A DNA stretch of 64,000 nt from Pseudoalteromonas rhizosphaerae. GTDB lineage: Bacteria > Pseudomonadota > Gammaproteobacteria > Enterobacterales > Alteromonadaceae. Position numbers and translations under genes: made by a program. Under the pieces are notes generated by a model. It was not told the DNA's origin. It worked only from the letters and a program-made list of their open reading frames with translations, and ran no database searches. Numbering within the stretch: position 1 is the stretch's first letter; every line of letters starts with the position of its first letter. Positions 34,058 to 42,311 of the stretch are shown one piece after another. The DNA lies in the NCBI RefSeq assembly GCF_902498845.1, contig NZ_CABVLM010000003.1:310001-374000 (forward strand), read 5' to 3'.

Positions 34058-35560
34058 TTACATATTACCCAGCTTTATCATCATTGCTGTATACATTTTA
34101 AGGTTTAACTTAAGTTGCTCTAAGGTAATAAACTCATGCTCTGAGTGACCGGTGTAGCGCTTGCCTGGCATTGATGGCCCAAACGATACTGCATTATCAA
34201 ATAGCTTGGCATTGGTACCGCCACCAATAGATACAAACCCAGCCTCTTGATCACCGGTAAAGTGTTTAAAAATATCTAACAATGCTTGTGCATGAGGTGC
34301 GCTGTCGAGCAACATTGGCGTGCCAATCACCACATCAACACCAGATAACTTTACGTTATTTCTCACCTGCCAATTACTCAGTGCGGTATCAATTTGCGTA
34401 CGTAATACCGCTTCATCTTTACCCATTGGACGACGTAAATTCACTGCAAGTGTGAGTTCATTACCATCACGTTCAATAAGCGTTGGAGCTACTGTCATAG
34501 GTCCCATAAAGTCATGTTTATAAGCAATATCACCAAACTGTTTACCATGTATATCAAGACCAATTAGCTGATTAATAAACGCAATTGCTTGGCCATCACT
34601 GTTATTCTCAAGCTCAATACCTTTAAAAACTTCTGCTAAGTAAGCAATAGCGTTAACCCCAGATTCTGGCTCTGATGAATGAGCAGACAACCCTTTTACG
34701 CTGATAACAACACCATCAGCTTGCTCGCTAAAGTTAAATTCCACAGCGTTAAGAGCACTCGCTGCATGTTTAAGTTTGCTGACTAACGCAGTATCGGCGT
34801 TATGTAACACCACACTCGCATCTTCTGGTATTTGGCTTTTAAAAGCGCCGCCAGTAAGTTCACTTACATACACTCCTGTTTGTGCTGAGGTAGCATTAAA
34901 CGTTGGTGCAATTAAGCTCCAACCTTTTTCCGCGACAACCACCGGGTATGACGCATCAATAGTAACCGCATATTTAGGCTGCTGATAGCTTTTCATAAAC
35001 TCTTCAAGCGGACCCCAATCAGATTCTTCAGCTAAGTAAATCATCAACTCAATACGATTATTAAGTGTGATCTGTTGATCTTTTATAGCTTTCATTGCAT
35101 ATAAGGCGGTCGCGATAGCACCTTTATCATCTTCTGTTCCTCGCGCAATTAATTTACCTGGCTCTGAGGTACTATCTATTTCAAACGGGCTTTTTTTCCA
35201 CTTACTTGCGTTGGCAGGTTGCACATCGCCATGGGTTACTATGGTTACTTTATCTGTTTGCTGACCCATACCAATTAACACTGTATAACCTAAATCTTGG
35301 TAATCAAAACCAAGTTCAGCAGCTTTCATTTTTAATAAAGCTTTAAAGCCAATAAAGTCGGTATTATCAGGAGTATTGATGCCGTCTTTATTAACCGTCG
35401 GGAATGATACTAAATTAGCTAAGGTATGAATTTGCGCACTTTGGTAGGTATTTACAGCATAATCAGCAACGCTGTCATTAATCTTATTTAATTTTGCATG
35501 TGCGTTAAAGGCCAATAAAGCGATACTAGCTAAAGCTAATTTTTTCAAAACAAGTCCCAT
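34058..35560 (-). CDS. secreted M20-family dipeptidase (PepV-like)
   Basis: A 500-residue zinc aminopeptidase of family M20. A signal peptide (KKLALASIALLAFNAHA) directs it to the periplasm. Active-site motifs follow in order: THGDVQP (first zinc His and catalytic Asp), GTEDDKGA (bridging Asp), YLAEES (general-base Glu pair), and near the end YTGHSEHEF (last zinc His). SIGGGTNAKLF resembles PepV/carnosinase-like dipeptidases. It likely splits dipeptides in the periplasm. Start choice is open: ATG 35560 has no ribosome site, while an in-frame TTG at 35548 has GGGA 6 nt upstream and puts KK directly at the N-terminus. Confidence 0.88.
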   Translation of the reverse strand: MGLVLKKLALASIALLAFNAHAKLNKINDSVADYAVNTYQSAQIHTLANLVSFPTVNKDGINTPDNTDFIGFKALLKMKAAELGFDYQDLGYTVLIGMGQQTDKVTIVTHGDVQPANASKWKKSPFEIDSTSEPGKLIARGTEDDKGAIATALYAMKAIKDQQITLNNRIELMIYLAEESDWGPLEEFMKSYQQPKYAVTIDASYPVVVAEKGWSLIAPTFNATSAQTGVYVSELTGGAFKSQIPEDASVVLHNADTALVSKLKHAASALNAVEFNFSEQADGVVISVKGLSAHSSEPESGVNAIAYLAEVFKGIELENNSDGQAIAFINQLIGLDIHGKQFGDIAYKHDFMGPMTVAPTLIERDGNELTLAVNLRRPMGKDEAVLRTQIDTALSNWQVRNNVKLSGVDVVIGTPMLLDSAPHAQALLDIFKHFTGDQEAGFVSIGGGTNAKLFDNAVSFGPSMPGKRYTGHSEHEFITLEQLKLNLKMYTAMMIKLGNM

Positions 35561-35691
35561 TCAATTAACAACTAAGAACCACAATTATAACGCTCTGGCT
35601 TAATAACGAACAATGCTTTGCGATAGACCGACAACTTATTATTAATAAAACATAGAGCAAAGCAGCTAGGTAAAAAAAGACTGTAAGAAAC

Positions 35692-36993
35692 TTAAGGTTT
35701 CATCTGATCAACCATTTCAACAAAACGTTTAACCCCTTGCGTAATTTCACTTAGCCCTTGAGATACTTCTAAAATACTTTCTTGCCCTTCGTTTGCAATA
35801 CCAGTGACAGATCCTAAAAGTTCATCCATTTGACTTATCAACGCTTGAGTTTGCTCAACGACACGGCCTATCTCTGCTGTCGATTCTGCGGTATTACTTG
35901 CAAGTGTGCGCACCTCATCAGCAACGACAGCAAAGCCACGTCCAGCTTCACCAGCTCGAGCAGCTTCAATTGCAGCATTAAGTGCAAGTAAGTTTGTTTG
36001 ATCTGCAATAGATCGAATAGTAACCACAATATCAACTATACTTTTAGACTGTATTTTAAGCTCTTTCCCTGTTGCCGTTGCATTATTAACTCGTTCAGCA
36101 ATGTTTTTTGATGTTTCAACAGCTAAGCCTAAAATATTTACTGCATTGGAAGTTACTTGACTGGTTTCCTCTGAAATAGTCGCAGCTTGATCAATCGTGT
36201 TAAATGCTAAGTTAACGCGCTCTGTTATGTCTGATGCAAACTTAATAACTTTATATACTTTACCGTTTTCATCAAAGATTGGATTGTAAGTTGCCTCAAG
36301 CCACAAAATGCGACCATCTTTGCTAAATCTCTTAAAACGACCTGAATTAAATCGTCCCTTACTAAGGCTCTGCCAAAACTCTGGATTTTTAAGATAAAAC
36401 TCTTTATCACAAAATATTTTATGATGTTTTCCTTTTACTTCTTCAAGTGAATAATGAACGGTTGATAAAAAGTTTTCATTAGCATCTAAAATATTCCCTT
36501 GTGTATCAAACTCAATGACTGCTAACGATAGATCTAACGCATTAAGAATTGCATCTTTGTTTTTCAACACATTATTTATAGTCGTGATGTCATTGGCAAT
36601 TTTAATAACTTTACTTACGCTGCCATCATCTTCAACAACTGGAAAATAATTTGCTTCTAAATAAATAGGAACCTTAGTTTTTGTAAAACGTAAAAAAGTA
36701 CCACCAAATGATTTACCCGCACTTAAATCTTGCCAGAAATGGCGATAGTCCTCAGAATTTACATAGTCTGAATCACAAAATATTTTATGATGTTGGCCAA
36801 CAATCTCACTAAGCTTAAACCCCATTACATCTAAAAAATGTTTATTTGCATCAACAATGATGCCATCCACTGTAAAACTAATAAAAGCTATATTAGATTT
36901 AATTGCATTTAGCTCTTTTTGAGCCTGAGAGGTCATTGGGTCAGTTTGTTTAGGTTTATCTAAAACAGCATTCTTTGACTTAAAAAACATCAT
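35692..36993 (-). CDS. PAS-PAS methyl-accepting protein, BdlA-like
   Basis: A 433-residue soluble chemoreceptor-type protein without membrane segments: PAS1 (about 28-145), PAS2 (about 150-265) and an MCP signalling domain (about 265-433) with the conserved hairpin tip NLLALNAAIEAARAGEAGRGFAVVADEVR. Both PAS units contain the GxHHKIFCD…FW..L..G.F..G.F.RF sequence seen in P. aeruginosa BdlA, which controls biofilm dispersal, and in Aer-like proteins. The order PAS-PAS-MCP and the size match BdlA. No che genes are nearby. It could sense redox or oxygen through the PAS pair (inference). Confidence 0.88.
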   Translation of the reverse strand: MMFFKSKNAVLDKPKQTDPMTSQAQKELNAIKSNIAFISFTVDGIIVDANKHFLDVMGFKLSEIVGQHHKIFCDSDYVNSEDYRHFWQDLSAGKSFGGTFLRFTKTKVPIYLEANYFPVVEDDGSVSKVIKIANDITTINNVLKNKDAILNALDLSLAVIEFDTQGNILDANENFLSTVHYSLEEVKGKHHKIFCDKEFYLKNPEFWQSLSKGRFNSGRFKRFSKDGRILWLEATYNPIFDENGKVYKVIKFASDITERVNLAFNTIDQAATISEETSQVTSNAVNILGLAVETSKNIAERVNNATATGKELKIQSKSIVDIVVTIRSIADQTNLLALNAAIEAARAGEAGRGFAVVADEVRTLASNTAESTAEIGRVVEQTQALISQMDELLGSVTGIANEGQESILEVSQGLSEITQGVKRFVEMVDQMKP

Positions 36994-37392
36994 TTTATCC
37001 TTTGACTATATCATTCTTATTAGCTATTTAAATCATAGAATTAACAACACTACTCTTTAACAGCCACACTTTAATTGTGACTACTATTCACTACCATTTA
37101 GTAACAAAACTCAATAATATCTAATAGTTGAGAATTTTAAAAAGAGCAAGATTAGTCATCAAATTAGTAAGGGGTATTACAGAAAACGCAGGAGATATAA
37201 ACGATAATATTATAGGGATAGTTGAGTTTCTAAAATAAATGAGCTATCAGTAAATCTTGTTACTTTTGAGCAACTAAATTTTTAATGTGTTAGAGCATTT
37301 AAAATGCCCACATAACAAACATTTTATAAATTTATTAGTCATATTTGCATACAACGAAGTATAATGCGCATCTTAAAATTATGGGGTCGATC
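36994..37392. other. AT-rich intergenic region
   Basis: About 400 bases between the divergent BdlA-like and DUF2986 genes. No further gene or RNA was recognised; it must hold both promoters. Confidence 0.4.
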
Positions 37393-37566
37393 ATGAATCG
37401 CAGAAAGAAAATCGTTACAAAGTTTAATAACAAAGATAAGCGCGCAAATGCAAAATTACATAAAAGTAATAAGCCTGCTTATGTGTCTAAAGCTGAACGT
37501 GAAAAATTAGCATTACTGGCTCAAGAACAACAAATAGAGTCTATAAACGATGAAACATGTTTATAA
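37393..37566 (+). CDS. DUF2986 small basic protein
   Basis: A 57-residue protein beginning MNRRKKIVTKFNNKDKRANAKLHKSNKPAYVSKAERE. This is the characteristic sequence of DUF2986, a Lys/Arg-rich protein of unknown function found in Vibrio, Shewanella and Pseudoalteromonas. GGGG at 37383-37386 lies 6 nt before ATG 37393; an upstream in-frame ATG at 37345 lacks a ribosome site and would add non-family sequence. Single gene. Confidence 0.82.
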   Translation: MNRRKKIVTKFNNKDKRANAKLHKSNKPAYVSKAEREKLALLAQEQQIESINDETCL

Positions 37567-37652
37567 ATCAATAAAAACAAAAGCTTGGAATGAAAGTAAA
37601 ATAAAAGTTAATAAATGGTTGCAAGTTGAGCACCTAACTGTAATATTGAATA

Positions 37653-37670
37653 TTCAGCAACAATGCTGAA
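37653..37670 (+). other. hairpin upstream of the small leader-like ORF
   Basis: TTCAGCA (37653-37659) / TGCTGAA (37664-37670), 4-nt loop, 30 nt before the start of the 27-codon ORF. It may belong to that transcript's 5' UTR. Confidence 0.35.
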
Positions 37671-37699
37671 ACACACCAATAATCACTTAGGAGGCATAA

Positions 37700-37783
37700 A
37701 TGAACAAACTATTTATTATCACTCCTAGTGCTCCTCAAGAATGTTCTGTCAACTATCATTTAAGTGAATGGTTCGACGAATAA
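37700..37783 (+). CDS. 27-residue leader-like ORF
   Basis: ATG 37700 is preceded by a full-consensus AGGAGG (37689-37694) at 5 nt spacing, the strongest ribosome site in the region. The frame encodes MNKLFIITPSAPQECSVNYH… and ends LSEWFDE. It stops 77 nt before the cyanophycinase-like gene, on the same strand, with an inverted repeat in between. No family is recognised. It may be a regulatory leader peptide or a small functional peptide; the ribosome site is the main support. Confidence 0.5.
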   Translation: MNKLFIITPSAPQECSVNYHLSEWFDE

Positions 37784-37787
37784 AAAA

Positions 37788-37853
37788 ACCTGAATAATTT
37801 AAAAGCAATAATGCCTCGCAGTAGGAAGGCTTCTATGTAATTAAAATTCAGGT
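37788..37853 (+). promoter_or_regulatory. inverted repeat covering the ribosome site of the cyanophycinase-like gene
   Basis: ACCTGAAT (37788-37795) and ATTCAGGT (37846-37853) can close a 66-nt structure. The right arm contains AGG (37850-37852), the ribosome site of the next ATG at 37861. The interior can form a smaller GCCT…AGGC hairpin. The left arm begins 5 nt after the stop of the leader-like ORF, so ribosomes on that ORF could open the structure. Confidence 0.45.
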
Positions 37854-37860
37854 AACAATA

Positions 37861-39261
37861 ATGAAAAGAAAACTCTCAATTCTTAATGGATCACTAGCCG
37901 CGTGCATGTTTTTTTCGTTTGCAAGTAATGCTTGTTTAACAAACGAAGTTGAATCAAACGACACTGAAAGCAATGCAAATACCCAACTTTGTAGTAATAC
38001 CACCGTTGCAGGCTCGTTGAGTCGCAATGATACTGATTGGTTTAGATTCGAACTAACGCAAACCGGACCTATTGAGGTCAGCCTTGAGCACAATACTAAC
38101 GATGATTTTGACTGGGCATTATACCAAGAAACAGGATCTGCTGTTGCCGAAGGGGCGACCAGTAATGTTCCAGAAACAGGCAGTTATAACGCGCAATCAA
38201 CGGGTACTTATTATGTAAAAGTAACGCGTTACTCCGGTACAGGTTGGTACGATTTAACGGTCAATTTTGGTGAAGGTAGTAACACCGGTGGCGGAAGTGG
38301 CAGCGGTGATTGTGGCTATAGCTCTCGCCCTGCAAAGCCAGGTTCATTACAAGCATATTTACAAGGTGGCAGTGCTGATTCATGCAGCACATTAACAGCT
38401 GATCAAGGTGCTGTATTACTGATGGGTGGTGGCAGCGATGTTGATCAAGCATTTAGTAATCGCGTTGCTAACCATGTTGGCAGCGGTGCCGATGTTGTTG
38501 TGCTTAGAACCTCAGGTACTGACGCCTACAACGATTATTTACTGAACTTAATGAATGCCGACTCAGTAGAAACACTGATCATTGATACTCGCAACAAAGC
38601 GAATGATGACTATGTTGACTGGGCTATCCGCAGCGCCGAATTTGTATGGATTGCAGGCGGTGACCAATCAGATTATCTTAATCAATGGCAAGGTACAAAA
38701 GTACAAACCGCTGTGCAACACGTTTTTGATAAAGGCGGTGTCGTTGGCGGAACGTCTGCAGGCATGGCATTAATGGCAAACAGCGTGTACGACCCAGATG
38801 GCGTTGCTGGCGCAGTATCAGATGAAGTAGTCACTGACTTTTGCCACGAAACACTTAACTTCAGCAGTCGATTTATTGATGTGCCTGTATTAAACAACAG
38901 CTTAACCGATACGCACTTCCAAGAACGTAACAGAATGGGGCGCGCCATCGTGTCTTTAGGCCATCACAGCAATCAGTATTTTTCTATTGCAGCCAGTGAG
39001 GCAACCTCACTGTTCATCGATGCCTCTGGTACAGGTGTTGTTGACGGCAGCAATGAAGTTTACATCTTTAAAGAAACCGCTAATACGCAAAGAGTGACAT
39101 TGCAATGTGGCAGTGCTGTTAACTATCAAAATATTAATAGAGTAAAACTACTACCTGGTGATAATTACAATGTGGTTAGCCACGCTCATAATGGTGTGCA
39201 ACTAGACGTGAGCATTAATGGTAATAACAACAACTTCTATTCCCCTATCAATCCTTATTAA
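37861..39261 (+). CDS. secreted cyanophycinase-like S51 peptidase with PPC domain
   Basis: A 466-residue exported protein. The order is: signal peptide (about 1-24); a bacterial pre-peptidase C-terminal (PPC) domain (about 28-138: EVESND…TLCSNTTVAGSLSRNDTDWFRFEL); a Gly/Ser linker; and a cyanophycinase/peptidase E-type S51 domain (about 165-440). The S51 domain has the dinucleotide-like GAVLLMGGGSDVDQAF and the nucleophile elbow VGGTSAGMAL (Ser near 299). Secreted S51 enzymes split beta-Asp-Arg bonds of cyanophycin or related peptides. Here the PPC domain is at the N-terminus. A hairpin over the ribosome site and an upstream mini-ORF suggest translational control. A terminator follows. Confidence 0.87.
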   Translation: MKRKLSILNGSLAACMFFSFASNACLTNEVESNDTESNANTQLCSNTTVAGSLSRNDTDWFRFELTQTGPIEVSLEHNTNDDFDWALYQETGSAVAEGATSNVPETGSYNAQSTGTYYVKVTRYSGTGWYDLTVNFGEGSNTGGGSGSGDCGYSSRPAKPGSLQAYLQGGSADSCSTLTADQGAVLLMGGGSDVDQAFSNRVANHVGSGADVVVLRTSGTDAYNDYLLNLMNADSVETLIIDTRNKANDDYVDWAIRSAEFVWIAGGDQSDYLNQWQGTKVQTAVQHVFDKGGVVGGTSAGMALMANSVYDPDGVAGAVSDEVVTDFCHETLNFSSRFIDVPVLNNSLTDTHFQERNRMGRAIVSLGHHSNQYFSIAASEATSLFIDASGTGVVDGSNEVYIFKETANTQRVTLQCGSAVNYQNINRVKLLPGDNYNVVSHAHNGVQLDVSINGNNNNFYSPINPY

Positions 39262-39271
39262 TCCCCCAGTT

Positions 39272-39290
39272 AAGAGCCCTTTGGGCTCTT
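39272..39290 (+). terminator. rho-independent terminator after the cyanophycinase-like gene
   Basis: AAGAGCCC (39272-39279) / GGGCTCTT (39283-39290), 3-nt loop, then a run of T. Confidence 0.92.
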
Positions 39291-39388
39291 TTTTATTTAA
39301 AAAGCAACTTGAGCAATTTCAATCAGGCAGGCATTCTCTTACTTTGTCACACTGACGCCACTTCTGAATAAAAGCATAACGAGTAACT

Positions 39389-40246
39389 ATGAAAAACACG
39401 CACCTACAGCGCATCCATCATGTCTGTGATTATATAAACCACCATATTGATGAGCCACTTACATTAGATAGTTTAAGTGCCGTTGCCTATTGTTCTAAAT
39501 TTCATTTTCATCGTTTATTTATCTCAATAATGGGGGTAAGCGTTACTAAGTACACGCAATTTGCTCGCTTAAAGCGCGCCTCTTATCGGCTTGCTTTTGA
39601 GCATCACAAACGCATTATTGATATTGCATTAGAGGCAAGTTTTGAAAGTCCTGAAGCTTTTAGTCGTGCTTTCAAACGTGTTTTTGCTCAATCCCCAACT
39701 CAATTCAGAAGCACACCAAACTGGCCACATTGGCATGCGCAGTTTGACTTTAAAATACCTGAATTAAAGGTTAGTAATATGAAAGTAGAAATTGTTCACT
39801 TTGCACCGCAAGCTGTTGCGTTGCTTACCCACAACGGTTCGGCCACTAAGCTTATGGAAACAGCCGCGCAGTTTATTAAATGGCGAAAAGAGTCAGGCTT
39901 ATCACCGGTAAAAACCAGTGATACTTATGGCATCCCTTATAGCGATCCTGCGGTGACTGACGACAACGATTTTCGCTTTGACTTCGCCGGCAGCGTCAAG
40001 CAACCAATTAGCGATAATCAATATGGCGTAAGAAATGGTGAGATCCCGGCAGGTCGCTGCGCTTTAGTCAAGCACTTTGGCAGTCATGACACTATCAGCG
40101 ACACTGTTTATTATCTATATCGTCAATGGTTACCAAACAGCACTGAAGAAGTTAGAGATTTTCCGTGCTTCTTTCATTACTTAAATCTCATTCATGAAGT
40201 AGATGAGTGTGATTTAATAACTGATATTTACTTGCCGCTAAAATAA
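39389..40246 (+). CDS. AraC-family regulator with GyrI-like effector domain
   Basis: A 285-residue regulator: two AraC helix-turn-helix units at the N-terminus (about 8-105; LTLDSLSAVAYCSKFHFHRLFIS, RIIDIALEASFESPEAFSRAFKRVFAQSPTQFR). A GyrI/SbmC-like small-molecule domain follows (about 130-285; MKVEIVHFAPQAVALLTHNG, AGRCALVKHFGSHD). This HTH-first order is that of the Rob/SbmC-fusion class, which responds to hydrophobic or toxic compounds. The target genes are not evident from neighbours. It converges with the TDT transporter gene. Confidence 0.92.
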   Translation: MKNTHLQRIHHVCDYINHHIDEPLTLDSLSAVAYCSKFHFHRLFISIMGVSVTKYTQFARLKRASYRLAFEHHKRIIDIALEASFESPEAFSRAFKRVFAQSPTQFRSTPNWPHWHAQFDFKIPELKVSNMKVEIVHFAPQAVALLTHNGSATKLMETAAQFIKWRKESGLSPVKTSDTYGIPYSDPAVTDDNDFRFDFAGSVKQPISDNQYGVRNGEIPAGRCALVKHFGSHDTISDTVYYLYRQWLPNSTEEVRDFPCFFHYLNLIHEVDECDLITDIYLPLK

Positions 40247-40257
40247 TAATTAACCGC

Positions 40258-40283
40258 AGAGGCAAAATCTCATTATTGCCTCT
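40258..40283. terminator. bidirectional hairpin between AraC and TDT genes
   Basis: AGAGGCAA (40258-40265) / TTGCCTCT (40276-40283), 10-nt loop, between convergent genes. Confidence 0.65.
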
Positions 40284-40310
40284 TCGTTCTGTATTCATAC
40301 TATTACAATT

Positions 40311-41294
40311 TCACACCTTCAAGCCGTTTAAAGCCAAGGAACTAAAATAATGCGTATAACGGATCGCTACATAGCCAACCACAGCGCTTGCTACTAGCAA
40401 TTCAACTACCGCTAAATGATGTATTTGGTTTATAAACTGTACATCAACATTCATAGTTAGCATCCAATCCGCGAGTTTAAATAACGCCGTAGCACCAATG
40501 ACCATGGGAAAGGTAAATGCAGCAAACCCAGGGCAAAACCTGCGGCGTAGTAATTTAAAAAATGCCGTATAAATAATTAATGTCATTAGTATGGCAATAC
40601 CAAATAACCCTCCAATTATCACTGGCGACGGCTGGGTCACTACAGTGAAATACCCCGCCAACGATAAGCTTGCCGGCGCCGCTAATATAGCTAATGTGGG
40701 CTGTGCAGCATCAGGAATTTGCTCAGCAAATATTATCCGATAAATCATTAACGGCAACATAACTGCGTACATTAACATGCCAAAATAAAGTGCCCCTTGT
40801 GCTAAAAACATCAGTGCTGGGTTACCCGAGAACGCGACATCGGCAACAATAATACCCACAGGTGGTACAAACCAACTTGGCACCATGTGCTCAATTTTAA
40901 ATTCACGAACACGATGAATAACAAAGCTCAATAAAAATCCTAAGTGCAATAAAAATGCGCCTACCCAAAGCACATCCCCTGCTAATGGATTACAGTGCCC
41001 TAACGAATTAGATACTACCAACGTTGCCATAGCAAAAGTAGGCACAACGCTACCTACAACAGGGTGCGCTAAATCGGCTTTTAGTAATTGCGGGTGCAGT
41101 AAAAATTTTAAGCCAAGTATTAATAATAATACGCTCGCAATTGCCGCCCCAGTGTATTGCGCTGCGCCATTTGCATTAAACATGTTTTCCCAAGCCCAAC
41201 CAAGGCTGGCTATGCCTAATGCTAATCCACCCATTGGAGTAGGTGCGGTTATTACTTTGGCTTTTATATAATTAAACATGTTTATACTCCACAC
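40311..41294 (-). CDS. TDT-family (TehA/SLAC1/Ssu1-like) transporter
   Basis: A 327-residue inner-membrane protein with ten predicted helices, of the tellurite-resistance/dicarboxylate transporter family. Early helices read APTPMGGLALGIASLGWAWEN. The mid-protein VPSWFVPPVGIIVADVAFSGNP stretch is the characteristic pore-lining region with conserved Pro/Phe. Family members are anion channels or exporters for sulfite, malate or similar anions. The divergent LysR regulator of the YeiE/CbbR-like class makes an anion such as sulfite plausible, but this is inference. Start ATG 41294 gives an N-terminus of MWSIN; ATG at codon 6 (MFNYIKAKV) is equally possible. Confidence 0.85.
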   Translation of the reverse strand: MWSINMFNYIKAKVITAPTPMGGLALGIASLGWAWENMFNANGAAQYTGAAIASVLLLILGLKFLLHPQLLKADLAHPVVGSVVPTFAMATLVVSNSLGHCNPLAGDVLWVGAFLLHLGFLLSFVIHRVREFKIEHMVPSWFVPPVGIIVADVAFSGNPALMFLAQGALYFGMLMYAVMLPLMIYRIIFAEQIPDAAQPTLAILAAPASLSLAGYFTVVTQPSPVIIGGLFGIAILMTLIIYTAFFKLLRRRFCPGFAAFTFPMVIGATALFKLADWMLTMNVDVQFINQIHHLAVVELLVASAVVGYVAIRYTHYFSSLALNGLKV

Positions 41295-41335
41295 TCACTG
41301 TTTATCTTATAAAGAAGTTTAACCTTGCATTTTGT

Positions 41336-41368
41336 TTAGTTAAATCTAATTATATAGAACACATGTTC
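41336..41368. promoter_or_regulatory. operator-like repeats in the TDT/LysR divergent region
   Basis: Two inverted repeats lie in the 96-nt gap: TTAG-N6-CTAA (41336-41349) and GAACA-CA-TGTTC (41357-41368). Either could serve the LysR protein. The arrangement of a regulatory and an activation half is typical of LysR targets. Confidence 0.4.
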
Positions 41369-41390
41369 ATAAAAACTAAACATAAAACTC

Positions 41391-42269
41391 ATGAATATTT
41401 CTCTTAAACAACTTAAAGTGTTTGTAGGTATTACTCAGCATGCAACACTTACCGCAGCCTCAGAGCGGCTTTATCTATCTAAAGCGGCACTCAGTATGGC
41501 GCTTAGCGAGCTTGAAAAGCAGTTAGGTCACCCACTGTTTGACCGAGTAAATCATCGCTTAATTTTAAATCAAGAAGGGCAAAAATTACTGCCCTTAGCC
41601 GATGAATTACTGCACAGAGCAAATGATATTAATACGCTTTTTTCGCCCCAAGCAAAAGCCAGCGGCACCTTAAAAATAGGTGCCAGCGATACCATTGGTA
41701 ATCATGTGTTGCCCTTTATACTCAGTGGATTTCGCCAACAACAGCAGCATTATTCACAGCAGGTTTTTATTTCAAATTCTGAACTTATTTGCCAAAAACT
41801 GCGCGATTTTGAGCTCGACATTGCACTAATAGAAGGCCAAGCCCAGCAAAGCGACTTAGTCTCAACCGTGTTTAGTCAAGACACCATGTGCATTATTGCA
41901 CCGCTATCCCACCCTTTAGCTGCAAAATCACAGCTTAGTTTTAATGATTTAACAAACAGCGAATGGGTATTAAGGGAAGCTGGCTCTGGTTCACGCTCAT
42001 TCTTTTTACAAAACCTTGCTACGCATATCGATAATTGGAGCCAAAGTTTTGAACTCAACACGACAGAAGCACTGATCAACAGCGTTGCTGAAGGGTTAGG
42101 GCTGGGGTGTTTATCGTCACTCGCGGCACAGTACGCTTTACAAGATGGCCGCGTTACGCAGCTTAACTTAAACCACCCCATGCAAAGGCAGTTTTGGTTG
42201 GTGATGCATAAAGACAAATACAAAAATCCGTTGTTAACGCAGTTTATAGATTTTTGTGTTCAGCTGTAA
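41391..42269 (+). CDS. LysR-family transcriptional regulator
   Basis: A 292-residue LysR regulator: winged HTH 1-62 (NISLKQLKVFVGITQHATLTAASERLYLSKAALSMALSELEKQLGHPLFDR) and a periplasmic-binding-like effector domain (IGASDTIGNHVLP, VFISNSELICQKL, LDIALIEGQ). The class is that of CysL/YeiE/CbbR regulators, which respond to sulfur or carbon anions. It is divergent from the TDT transporter and probably regulates it. The stop is followed by a hairpin shared with the convergent copper receptor gene. Confidence 0.9.
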   Translation: MNISLKQLKVFVGITQHATLTAASERLYLSKAALSMALSELEKQLGHPLFDRVNHRLILNQEGQKLLPLADELLHRANDINTLFSPQAKASGTLKIGASDTIGNHVLPFILSGFRQQQQHYSQQVFISNSELICQKLRDFELDIALIEGQAQQSDLVSTVFSQDTMCIIAPLSHPLAAKSQLSFNDLTNSEWVLREAGSGSRSFFLQNLATHIDNWSQSFELNTTEALINSVAEGLGLGCLSSLAAQYALQDGRVTQLNLNHPMQRQFWLVMHKDKYKNPLLTQFIDFCVQL

Positions 42270-42271
42270 TT

Positions 42272-42295
42272 TAGCCATGCTAAACATCATGGCTA
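42272..42295. terminator. bidirectional hairpin between LysR and receptor genes
   Basis: TAGCCATG (42272-42279) / CATGGCTA (42288-42295), 8-nt loop, then ATTT. Confidence 0.6.
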
Positions 42296-42311
42296 CATTT
42301 AGTTAATTTAC

